From contig JACJWU010000002.1 in the NCBI GenBank assembly GCA_020636995.1, positions 62,001-126,000 of the forward strand: a stretch of 64,000 bases of DNA. The letters run 5' to 3'. Positions 34,319 through 46,214 of this stretch are shown here, one piece after another; the stretch's first letter is position 1, and each line of letters starts with the position of its first letter. Under the pieces are notes generated by a model. That model saw nothing but the letters and a program-made list of their open reading frames with translations, was not told where the DNA came from and did not search any database. The translations under genes and the position numbers were made by a program. The stretch is from Actinomycetota bacterium. GTDB lineage: Bacteria > Actinomycetota > Actinomycetes > S36-B12 > UBA10799.

Positions 34319-34917
34319 GCCGATCGGCCGCCTGCGGTCCGCGGACCTTGGTCCTCGATCCGGAGCCTGTGTTCGCGTACGGGGTGGCCGCCACGTTGTC
34401 GGGCGTGGTGAGTCCCGAGCCCGTGGTGGGCTCGTGGGGTGCCGAGCCTGCGTGGCCGGGACCGAAGGGTGCGCTCATCATGGGGGTACGACGAGGGGTC
34501 CCGGAGGATGCCCAGGCTGTATTGCGCGCGCTGGAGTCCGCCACTCCCACGATCGTCCTCGGCGTACCGTCGTCGGAACGTGCGGTGGTCGATCTCCGGC
34601 GCGCCGGCGCCAAGCAGGTCCTGGCCCGCGATTGCACACCGTCCGACCTCGTGCATGCGGTGCACGCACTGCATCAGACGCGGCCGAGGCCGCGCAGGGG
34701 CTCGACCGGGCCCACGGAACCGACCGCCCGCGAACTCGAGGTGACCACGCTGCTGGCCCAGGGGCTCAGCAACCGGGAGATCGCGGGGGCCCTGTTCATC
34801 AGTGAGCACACGGTCCGCAACCATCTCGGCCATGTGTTCTCCAAGCTCGGGGTGTCATCGCGCACTCAAGCCGTGGTGCGCGCCGGACAACTCGGCTGGT
34901 TGCGCCTACCCGTCTGA
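34315..34917 (+). CDS. LuxR-type transcriptional regulator with degenerate receiver
   Basis: The protein of about 200 residues ends in a LuxR HTH domain (about 135-200: TARELEVTTLLAQGLSNREI and EHTVRNHLGHVFSKLGV). The N-terminal 120 residues have the length and strand pattern of a receiver, but the usual acidic pair and phosphoacceptor Asp are missing, so control by phosphorylation is unlikely. No ATG or GTG fits. CTG 34315 overlaps the hpf TGA and has GAGGAG at the right distance, while TTG 34348 lacks one. A target is not known. Confidence 0.7.
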   Translation: MSRSAACGPRTLVLDPEPVFAYGVAATLSGVVSPEPVVGSWGAEPAWPGPKGALIMGVRRGVPEDAQAVLRALESATPTIVLGVPSSERAVVDLRRAGAKQVLARDCTPSDLVHAVHALHQTRPRPRRGSTGPTEPTARELEVTTLLAQGLSNREIAGALFISEHTVRNHLGHVFSKLGVSSRTQAVVRAGQLGWLRLPV

Positions 34918-34939
34918 GCCAGCCCGGTCCGACTGCTCC

Positions 34940-35734
34940 CTACAGCCACCCGCTGGGCAGCGGATCCTCGGTGATGTGGCAGCCCTGCGCCTGCAGGTAT
35001 CGCCGGGCCGCCGCCGTGGCCTCGTCCGGAGCGTCGATCGCCACCAGGTGTACTCCGGCGACCGACCGCACAGCCATCACGTACCCACAGTCGTTGCCGC
35101 CCACCGCGGTTCGGGGGACCCAGACGGCCAGCGCGCTGCTGGCCAGTGGCCTCAGGTCCGGCAGGACCTCCTGCGGGCCCACCGGCTGGACCTGCCACTG
35201 CCCGGCCACCAACTCCGGCACGTCGCGGGATGCCGTCCAGCCCCCGACGACGCAGTCCACGAGCCGGCCGCGGTGGACCAGCCCCTGTCGACGCTGCCCT
35301 TCGATGGCGAACCCGGCTTTGCGTGCCACCTGCACGGATGCTTCGTTGCCGGCCACCGCGGCCCAATCGATGCGCTGGTATCCGGCCTGTGCGAGTTCGT
35401 CGCGCACCGCGACGAGGGCCGCCGTCGCCACTCCGCGACCGCGAGCCCACGCGGCCACCCAGTAGCCGACCTCGGTGACGGGGCCCGGAAGTGTCGCCAT
35501 CGTCCCCCGCACGCCGATCACTCCGGCCAGGCCATCGACGTCGATCACCCACGCGTGGTCCTCCCCGGCATGGCTGCCGATGAACTCCCGCGCGTCGGAG
35601 AGTGCGTAGGGGACAGGCACCTGGGTCCAGCGTGCGATCGACGGGTCGTTGCAGGCCCGCACCAGGTCTTCGGCGTCGTCGGGACGCAACGGTCGCAGTA
35701 TGCCGAGGGCGAAGTCGATGGTGTCCCGGATCAC
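34940..35734 (-). CDS. GNAT family N-acetyltransferase
   Basis: The 264-residue protein starts with a GNAT domain (about 10-170) of the RimJ/RimL type: LRPLRPDDAEDLVRACND, VGYWVAAWARGRGVATAAL with the acetyl-CoA loop, and NEASVQVARKAGF. The last 90 residues form a separate small domain. GTG 35734 follows GGTGGGATGGGG and is preferred to the ATG 39 bases upstream, which overlaps the secA start. It is divergent from secA with 38 bp between the start codons. The substrate is unknown. Confidence 0.75.
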   Translation of the reverse strand: MIRDTIDFALGILRPLRPDDAEDLVRACNDPSIARWTQVPVPYALSDAREFIGSHAGEDHAWVIDVDGLAGVIGVRGTMATLPGPVTEVGYWVAAWARGRGVATAALVAVRDELAQAGYQRIDWAAVAGNEASVQVARKAGFAIEGQRRQGLVHRGRLVDCVVGGWTASRDVPELVAGQWQVQPVGPQEVLPDLRPLASSALAVWVPRTAVGGNDCGYVMAVRSVAGVHLVAIDAPDEATAAARRYLQAQGCHITEDPLPSGWL

Positions 35735-35772
35735 GACCCCATCCCACCACCTTCGGCGTCCCGTACCATGCA

Positions 35773-38580
<2,808 letters not shown>

Positions 38581-38581
38581 G

Positions 38582-38980
38582 TCACAGGACCACCACGCAG
38601 ACGCACCGCCAGCGCTCGTGCCGGCGGTAAAGACGTAGCGCCAGTGCGCGCGTGCGTTCCGGGCACCCCACGACCGCTGCCACTTCGATGCTGTCCGTCC
38701 CCAGTTGTTGGGTTCGCACGGACAGGACCCTGCCACCCTGCAAGCGGAGTCCGGCAGAGGGGGTCCGCAGCGCCTGGAAGACCACGGGGCTCACATGTGA
38801 CACCAGCGTGCTGGCCGAACGTTGGCCTCCGAGGACCTCGACCACCGACTGCGTCAGGCCACGGACCCAGCCGTCGTCCGGCACGTCGTTGGCCAGGTCG
38901 GGGACCAACTGCAGATGGCGTGGTCGCGGCGCGTGGGTGGTGGGGGTCCAACTCTCGATCAGGGCGGCGGCGTTGTTCAT
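38582..38980 (-). CDS. Rv3235 family protein (DUF6459-like)
   Basis: The 132-residue protein matches the small Rv3235 family found beside secA in actinobacteria. Features are WVRGLTQSVVEVLGGQRSAS, LVSHVSPVVFQAL, and the C-terminal CPERTRALALRLYRRHERWR. No catalytic motif is seen. The ATG at 38980 is chosen because the longer frame covers a divergent promoter. It faces the 39072 gene across a 91-bp region with phased direct repeats. Confidence 0.75.
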   Translation of the reverse strand: MNNAAALIESWTPTTHAPRPRHLQLVPDLANDVPDDGWVRGLTQSVVEVLGGQRSASTLVSHVSPVVFQALRTPSAGLRLQGGRVLSVRTQQLGTDSIEVAAVVGCPERTRALALRLYRRHERWRCVCVVVL

Positions 38981-38990
38981 ATCTGATGCT

Positions 38991-39030
38991 CTTTGCTGTC
39001 GTTTGATGAAGTTTACTGTTGTTTGCTCGA
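38991..39030. promoter_or_regulatory. four direct repeats with exact 10-bp spacing
   Basis: CTTTGCTGTC, GTTTGATGAA, GTTTACTGTT and GTTTGCTCGA follow one another without gaps at 38991, 39001, 39011 and 39021. The stretch is AT-rich for this genome and lies between two divergent genes. Ten-base phasing puts the same face of the helix toward one side, as for a protein that binds cooperatively head to tail. Confidence 0.6.
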
Positions 39031-39071
39031 CTATACGGCCACTGAGATCAGGCCGGGTACGCTCTGTGGAT

Positions 39072-39554
39072 ATGCAGGAGTGGCCCGATCTGACCGCCGA
39101 GGAGGTCCGGGCCACCGCGCTCGATCGGCTGGAGTTGCACTACGAGCATGAGGACGCGCGGGCAGTTGCCCGCGGGAAGTGGCTACTGGCCGATCATCTA
39201 TGCCGGTTCAGCATCCTGCAGGTGGTCGTGGGTGGTCACGTGCTCAAGGGTGAGTTGCTGGCCGTGGGTGACGAGTGGGTGCAGTTGTCCACGGGACTCG
39301 TTCGTCCGGCCGCCTGCGAGCAGTTGCGCCCGCTGGGCCGGGGAGAGCAGATACGGCGTTCCACGTTGACGTTCCGGCAGTGCCTGCGGCAGTACTCCGG
39401 GCGCGTGCCGCGGGAGATCGTCCTGCTGTCCGGCGAGTCCGTGGTGGTGGGACTCGATTGGGTTGCGGCGGACTTCGTGCACGCGCGGGTGGCGGGACGG
39501 CCCACGCTGGTCCCGCTAGCCCAGATCGCTGCCGTGCTCGGAGCCGTCCAGTAG
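39072..39554 (+). CDS. conserved hypothetical protein, possibly Sm-like beta barrel
   Basis: I do not recognise this 160-residue protein with certainty. It opens with a charged helix (MQEWPDLTAEEV) and then shows two similar strands-rich segments, VGGHVLKGELLAVGDEWVQL and SGESVVVGLDWVAADFVHAR. Each has the G-hydrophobic-G and VG.(D/E)WV pattern seen in Sm-like barrels. It has no signal peptide or membrane segment. Its last 39 bases overlap the end of the convergent HTH gene. Confidence 0.6.
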   Translation: MQEWPDLTAEEVRATALDRLELHYEHEDARAVARGKWLLADHLCRFSILQVVVGGHVLKGELLAVGDEWVQLSTGLVRPAACEQLRPLGRGEQIRRSTLTFRQCLRQYSGRVPREIVLLSGESVVVGLDWVAADFVHARVAGRPTLVPLAQIAAVLGAVQ

Positions 39555-39734
39555 TTCGGCCGTCTGCTGGTACGCGCGCTGGATGTATGCCTCGAGTTCA
39601 GTGGTCTCCACGCGCCACTGGCCACGACCGCCGACCTTGATCGCCCGCAACTCGCCGCTGCGGACGAGCGCGTAGGCCTGCGCCGAGGAGATGTTCAGCG
39701 TCTCGGCGACGTCGGCCAGCGTCATGAAGCGCAC
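39516..39734 (-). CDS. small excisionase/MerR-type helix-turn-helix DNA-binding protein
   Basis: The protein of 72 residues is a single winged-helix domain: TLADVAETLNISSAQAYALV is the helix-turn-helix and KVGGRGQWRVETTELEAYI the wing. This is the excisionase-family fold also seen in BldC-like regulators. GTG 39734 has GGAGG nine bases upstream; ATG 39725 is the alternative. It is transcribed divergently from the ParA-like gene. Family members of this type often bind direct repeats, so the phased repeats at 38991-39030 are a candidate site. Confidence 0.75.
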   Translation of the reverse strand: MRFMTLADVAETLNISSAQAYALVRSGELRAIKVGGRGQWRVETTELEAYIQRAYQQTAELLDGSEHGSDLG

Positions 39735-39798
39735 GACTGCGATCCTCCCACATCGCATAATGAGCAGAAGGACTTGCACACACCCTGGGGACGATCGC

Positions 39799-40806
39799 GT
39801 GGCGCTGGAGTTGGTGCTCGGGCGCACCGGGCAGATGTGGGAACAGGCTCTGCTGGACGAGGCGGATGCCCAGCGTGTGTCGACCGGACAGTGTCGCACG
39901 GTGGTCGAGTTGTTGGTCACCGCCGAACTTGAGGCGCCCGACCTCGTCGTCATCTCCGAGGACTTCCCGCGGTTGTCCGAGGCCTTGTCCCGGCTGCGTG
40001 GGCTCACGCCCGTGGTGGTCGTGGGTAGTGGGGGATCGGCCGACTGTCCCGCCGAGCAGGCGACCCTGCGTGAGCTGCGATCCGCGGCGAATCTGGCGGC
40101 CGCCGCCGACGGTCGCATGGTTGTCGTCTGGTGCCCGCCCGGTTCATGGGGCACCACGACCGTCGCCCACCGAGTCGCGCGCCGTCTTGCGGACATGAGC
40201 AGCACCCTGCTCCTGGATGCCAATGTCCACGCACCAGGAGTCGCCGAACTGACCGGTGTGCCGCCCGGCGGACTTCTCAGCGCCTGCCTTTCGGCGGACC
40301 GGGGTTCTGCAGAACTGTTCGCGGTGCAGGACGGACGTTTGGCGGTGCTCACGGGCCTCGACCCAGCGTTGTACCCAGCGGCCCACCCGGGAGCGCTGCA
40401 CCAGCTCCTGGATCTTGCACGTTCGCGCTTCCGGTACGTCGTGGTCGATGTGGACAGTGCGGTCGACGCCGCGGGGGAGATCGGTCTGGTTCCGGATTGG
40501 ACCACGGCCACCGCGGTGTGCCTGCAGGCCGCGGATGACGTGGTCTTGGTCGTGGGGGAATCGGAGGTCTCGCACACGCGCTTGTGGCGTAGCCTGCCGG
40601 CCGTCGCGGACCTGGTGCGTGGCCGTACCACCGTGGTCGTCAACCGGTGTGACGATCCCCGCCGAGCCACCGCAGCGATCGCGCAGAAGCTCGGCGACTA
40701 TCTGCCGGAGGCGGCGGTCGGATGGATCGGTGAGCCGTTCTCCGAGCAGGATCTCGCGCCCATCGTGGCCGAACTGGCCGCAGAGCGCGGACCCACCACC
40801 CGATAG
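39799..40806 (+). CDS. ParA/MinD/CpaE-like P-loop ATPase
   Basis: The 335-residue protein has a 100-residue receiver-like N-terminal region and then a deviant Walker A motif PPGSWGTTTVAHRVARRLA (about residues 113-131). The second lysine is not in the usual place. Further MinD-type features are LLLDANVHAPGVAELTG and a late VVVNRCDD. It resembles the septum-site or pilus-localisation ATPases of actinobacteria. GTG 39799 follows GGGGA by eight bases and is preferred to ATG 39760. Its partner is not evident here. Confidence 0.7.
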   Translation: MALELVLGRTGQMWEQALLDEADAQRVSTGQCRTVVELLVTAELEAPDLVVISEDFPRLSEALSRLRGLTPVVVVGSGGSADCPAEQATLRELRSAANLAAAADGRMVVVWCPPGSWGTTTVAHRVARRLADMSSTLLLDANVHAPGVAELTGVPPGGLLSACLSADRGSAELFAVQDGRLAVLTGLDPALYPAAHPGALHQLLDLARSRFRYVVVDVDSAVDAAGEIGLVPDWTTATAVCLQAADDVVLVVGESEVSHTRLWRSLPAVADLVRGRTTVVVNRCDDPRRATAAIAQKLGDYLPEAAVGWIGEPFSEQDLAPIVAELAAERGPTTR

Positions 40807-40815
40807 CCTGGCGCC

Positions 40816-41463
40816 ATGCCCCTATCCGGACTGGTCGTCGACTGGGGTGGCGTGCTCACGATCGGCATGCGCGAGGCGATGGGCGCCTGGGTGCAGGACG
40901 AGGCCATCGACGTCGACGCCTACATCGCCGTCATGCGTGAATGGCTCGGCCCGGAGTACGGCATGGAAGCGGCCTACAACCCCATCCACGCCATCGAGAA
41001 AGGTGAGCTCGAGGTTCCGGAGTTCGAGGTGCAGCTCGCAGACGCACTGGCCCGCCGTACCGGCCAGCGGATCGACGCCGAAGGCCTGTTGGGTCGGATG
41101 TTCCGGTTCTTCCGACACAGCCCGGACATGATCGCGCTGGTGCGACGGGCCAAGGAGCAGGGGATCCGCACGGCGCTTCTCAGCAATTCCTGGGGGAACA
41201 ACTACCCGACGGATCTGTTCGACGGGATGTTCGACGTGGTGGTCATCTCCGGGGAGGTGGGGATGCGCAAACCGGATGCCGACATCTTCCACTACACCTT
41301 GGACCAGATCGGCCTGGTGGCCCCGGAGTGCGTGTTCGTCGACGATCTGCTCCCGAACGTGCATGCTGCCCGGGAGTTGGGCTTCGTTGCCATCCACCAC
41401 ACCGACTACCCCTCGACCGCCGGCGAGATAGACGCGCTGTTCGGACGGACCTTGAGCCGCTGA
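40816..41463 (+). CDS. HAD family hydrolase (subfamily IA)
   Basis: The 215-residue protein has motif 1 VVDWGGVLTIG with the nucleophile Asp9, motif 2 LLSNSWG near residue 123, motif 3 GMRKPDADIFHYTL near residue 150, and motif 4 VFVDDLLPNV near residue 175. It is probably a phosphatase or dehalogenase-like enzyme with an alpha-helical cap. It lies 9 bp after the ParA-like gene. The substrate cannot be predicted. Confidence 0.8.
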   Translation: MPLSGLVVDWGGVLTIGMREAMGAWVQDEAIDVDAYIAVMREWLGPEYGMEAAYNPIHAIEKGELEVPEFEVQLADALARRTGQRIDAEGLLGRMFRFFRHSPDMIALVRRAKEQGIRTALLSNSWGNNYPTDLFDGMFDVVVISGEVGMRKPDADIFHYTLDQIGLVAPECVFVDDLLPNVHAARELGFVAIHHTDYPSTAGEIDALFGRTLSR

Positions 41464-41485
41464 CGGCGTCGGGGGCGAACGCGGG

Positions 41486-41566
41486 ACATCCGTGAGCACT
41501 CCGGAAATCCGTGAGCCGTCCGGTGGCGCAGAACCGCTCCCAGATCTCCGAAGTGCTCACGGATGT
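41486..41566. repeat. 81-bp inverted-repeat element, copy 1 (MITE-like)
   Basis: ACATCCGTGAGCACTCCGGA at 41486-41505 is matched inversely by TCCGAAGTGCTCACGGATGT at 41547-41566 with one small irregularity. A related element lies at 51746-51807. Both are intergenic. The centre also contains a second, partial ATCCGTGAG. Confidence 0.7.
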
Positions 41567-41692
41567 GCCGAAGGCCTGGACCGCCCTGGCAAAGCCGTGC
41601 ACCGCGACGCCGCAATGACGCGGCGGGGCCACGAGGGGTGTCCGCAGCCATCCACGTGGGACAATGGGGCGACTTGGGAAAGGCAGGGACCT

Positions 41693-43115
41693 GTGCCGGA
41701 TCGCCTCAGTGCGTTGGATGTCTCGTTCTTCTACCTGGAGGAGGAGACCACGCCCATGCATGTGGGCGAGATGCTGATTTTCCAGGCCCCCGACAGCGGA
41801 TTCGATTATGACCGCCTGGTCACTCTGATCCGCAGACGGATCGCCTTCGTGCCGCGGTACCGCCAGCGCGTCCGCTGGGTGCCGGGCCGGTTGGCGAACC
41901 CGGTATGGGTGGATGACCAGGACTTCGATGTCGCCTTCCACGTCCGTCGCTCGGCGCTGCCCTCGCCCGGTACCGAGGGACAACTGCGCGAACTGGCGGC
42001 GCGGATCATGAGTCGGCCGTTGGACCGCAGTCGGCCGTTGTGGGAGGTGTACCTCGTGGAGGGCCTCGAGGGCGGGCGGTTCGCGATCCTCACCAAGACC
42101 CACCACGCGATGATCGACGGTACGGCGGCGGTGGACATCGGGCAGGTGATCCTCGATGCGACGCCGGATCCCAAACCCACCCCGGACCTGCACTGGAACC
42201 CTCCCAGGAACCCAGCGGCGCTGAACTCGTCGCCGGGCGGTGGTGGACACCATCCGGCGCCCAGCCGCGATCGTCGATCACGCCCGCAAGAGCCTGACCG
42301 ACGTCAGCGACGCGGCGCCGCGAACGCATTGCGGCAGGCCGGCGGCTTGGTCACGGCGCTGTGGGTGCAGCGCGACCACCGGCCGAGAGCCCGCTCAACG
42401 TCCCCATCGGCGCCCAGCGCCGCTTCGGTACCGCCACGCTGGACCTCGAGGACTTCAAGACCGTCCGTCGGTATCACGGGGGCACGGTCAACGACGTCGT
42501 GCTGGCGGTGGTGGCGGGTGCCTGCGCGCCTGGCTGATGACCCGTCAGGAGACCGTCGGAACCCGCCACACCATTCGCGCGATGGTGCCGGTGAGTGTGC
42601 AGGGACATCGGGCCCGGCGGCCCGGGAACGAGGTCGAGGCGTTCGTCGTCGACCTGCCCACGGGTGAGCCGGATCCCGTCGTGCGGCTCACCCGCATCAG
42701 TTTCGAAATGGCCCAGTACTCGGCCAGCGGACACATGGTGGGCGCGCAGACATTGGTCGCACTCACCGGCTTCGCGCCGCCCACACTTCACGCCATGGGT
42801 GCCCGGGTCGCCGGTGACCTCTCCAGGCGGGTCTCCAACGTGGTGATCACCAACGTCCCCGGCCCACAGACGCCGCTGTACGTCGCTGGCGCCGAGCTGC
42901 TGGGTGCCTACCCGGTGTTGCCGCTGGTGAAGGGGATGGCGCTCACCATCGGTCTGACGTCGTACAACGGCGGCGTGTTCTTCGGCCTGAACGCCGACCG
43001 GGACGCCATGGACGACGTCGATGTGCTCACCGCGTGCCTGTCCGAGGCGATGGACGAGCTACTGGATACGACACGGCGGACGCGTAACCGTGCAAAAAGC
43101 GCCCGAAGGGGCTAA
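41693..43115 (+). pseudogene. wax ester synthase/diacylglycerol acyltransferase (WS/DGAT), frameshifted in this sequence
   Basis: The protein would be about 470 residues. The N-terminal half (MPDRLSALDVSFFYLEEET, then the catalytic HHAMIDG at about residues 136-142) and the C-terminal half (NVVITNVPGPQTPLYVAGA) are clear. Between about 42235 and 42525 the coding frame changes at least four times (near 42235, 42310, 42380 and 42520), yet PLNVPIGAQRRF and TVNDVVLAVVAGA remain readable. The enzyme would esterify diacylglycerol or fatty alcohol with acyl-CoA to form storage lipid. The shifts are single bases in GC-rich runs, so an intact gene with sequence errors is more likely than decay. Confidence 0.7.
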
Positions 43116-43163
43116 CGTCAGCGCGAGCGGTGGTGTACCGACCGGGATAGGAGGGCTTGGGCG

Positions 43164-44165
43164 ATGAGCGATGGCTCCGCGGCCCCCCGGCGGGGACTGG
43201 TGCTCGGGGGTGGGGGCATCCTCGGGGCGGCCTGGATGGTCGGTGCACTGAAGGCGGTCGAGGAGCTCCACGGTTTCGACCCGCGCGAGGCCGACTACAT
43301 CGTCGGGACCTCTGCGGGATCGGTGCTGTCCGCCCTGCTCGGTGCCGGTGTGAGCGTTGAACAGCTCATCGACCACCAGCGCGGCAACCCCATCGTCGAC
43401 GGTCCGCTTGCCGGCTACTCCTGGGACTACGAGAAGGCCACCGGCGGTCACCGGCCCTCGATCCCCCGTCTGCTCGGCCCCGGCAGCGGCAAACTCATCC
43501 GTCGCTCCCTGGCCGGACGCGCCCGGAAGATGCCGCCGACCGCAGTGCTGGCCGCGTTCATGCCCGCAGGCAAAGGATCGCTGGACCGCGTCGGTCATCT
43601 CGTCGAGGCCTTCACCCCGTACGGCGAGTGGTCGCCGCACGACAACGTCTGGATCGTGGCTCTGGACTACGAGAGCGGTCGTCGGGTGGCATTCGGTCAC
43701 GACAACGCGCCGAACGTGCCGTTGTCCGAGGCCGTCATGGCCAGCTGCGCGATCCCGGGTTGGTTCCGGCCGGTGGCCATCGACGGCCGCACATACATCG
43801 ATGGGGGCGCATGGTCGGCCACCTCCGCCGACCTGCTTGCCGGACTCGACCTCGACGAGGTGTACGTACTGGCCCCCATGTTGTCCTTCGCCATGGACCA
43901 GCCCGACACGGTGCTCGGGCGCGTCGAGCGGCGCTGGCGCGCGCAGGTCACCAAACGGTGCGTCAGCGAGGTAGGGAAGCTGCGCGCGGGTGGCGCTGAC
44001 GTCACGATCCTGGGCCCGGGGCCGGAGGATCTGGAGGCGATGGGTGCGAACGTGATGGACAACAGCCGGCGGATGAACGTGCTCGAGACATCGCTTCGAA
44101 CCTCCGTGGAGGCTCTGCGCGATCCCGACCGGGTCGGCCCGGACCACCTGGCCGACGTCAGTTGA
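43164..44165 (+). CDS. patatin-like phospholipase
   Basis: The 333-residue protein has the oxyanion loop LVLGGGGILGAAW (about residues 12-24), the nucleophile S50 in GTSAGS, and the catalytic D213 in YIDGGAW. Together these make the patatin Ser-Asp dyad. It should hydrolyse acyl esters, and its place after a WS/DGAT gene suggests turnover of stored or membrane lipid. The ATG has AGGAGGG upstream. No signal peptide is present. Its stop overlaps the TTG start of the next gene. Confidence 0.85.
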   Translation: MSDGSAAPRRGLVLGGGGILGAAWMVGALKAVEELHGFDPREADYIVGTSAGSVLSALLGAGVSVEQLIDHQRGNPIVDGPLAGYSWDYEKATGGHRPSIPRLLGPGSGKLIRRSLAGRARKMPPTAVLAAFMPAGKGSLDRVGHLVEAFTPYGEWSPHDNVWIVALDYESGRRVAFGHDNAPNVPLSEAVMASCAIPGWFRPVAIDGRTYIDGGAWSATSADLLAGLDLDEVYVLAPMLSFAMDQPDTVLGRVERRWRAQVTKRCVSEVGKLRAGGADVTILGPGPEDLEAMGANVMDNSRRMNVLETSLRTSVEALRDPDRVGPDHLADVS

Positions 44166-44534
44166 TCCGCGCGTACGTCCCCAGCACGCTGCCGCAGGTC
44201 GTCGGCTGGTACGAGTCCGGCCGGGTCCCCGCCGGCACGCGGATCAACGCCGTGACCACGACACTGCGCACGCAGCACCCCGGGGCCGATGACGAGGAGT
44301 TGGAGTTCCTGGCGACCAAAGCGGCGGAGGAGATCTCCACCGTTGCGGCGATGACCTCGGGGCATCGGCGCGCGACGCTGGCCGTCGACCTGCCCGGTGA
44401 TGTGGCCACGGAGACGGCCGGCGCTGTGACCTCGATGACGACGACTGCGGACGTGCCGGTTGCGGACTGGGCGGCTGCCTTTCGTCGACGACCTCGAGTG
44501 GTACGCGATCGAGGAGATCCCACATCTGCAGTAA
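44162..44534 (+). pseudogene. DUF6912-like protein, one frameshift near its end
   Basis: The product begins MIRAYVPSTLPQVVGWYESG and has the order of DUF6912 proteins. The frame breaks near 44482. The expected ending VDDLEWYAIEEIPHL is then readable in another frame up to the TAA at 44532-44534. One extra base in this sequence would explain it. The TTG start overlaps the patatin stop. Function of the family is unknown. Confidence 0.6.
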
Positions 44535-44572
44535 CTCGCCACGATCGGGCAAGTGATGGAAGGATCGGCGTC

Positions 44573-46207
<1,635 letters not shown>

Positions 46208-46214
46208 GACGACG

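Noticed and set aside
41693..43115. True degradation of the WS/DGAT gene by mutation
   Set aside because: Motifs are intact on both sides of each shift, the shifts are single bases in GC runs, and five other genes in the same part of the window show the same pattern, so sequence error is favoured, though not proven.
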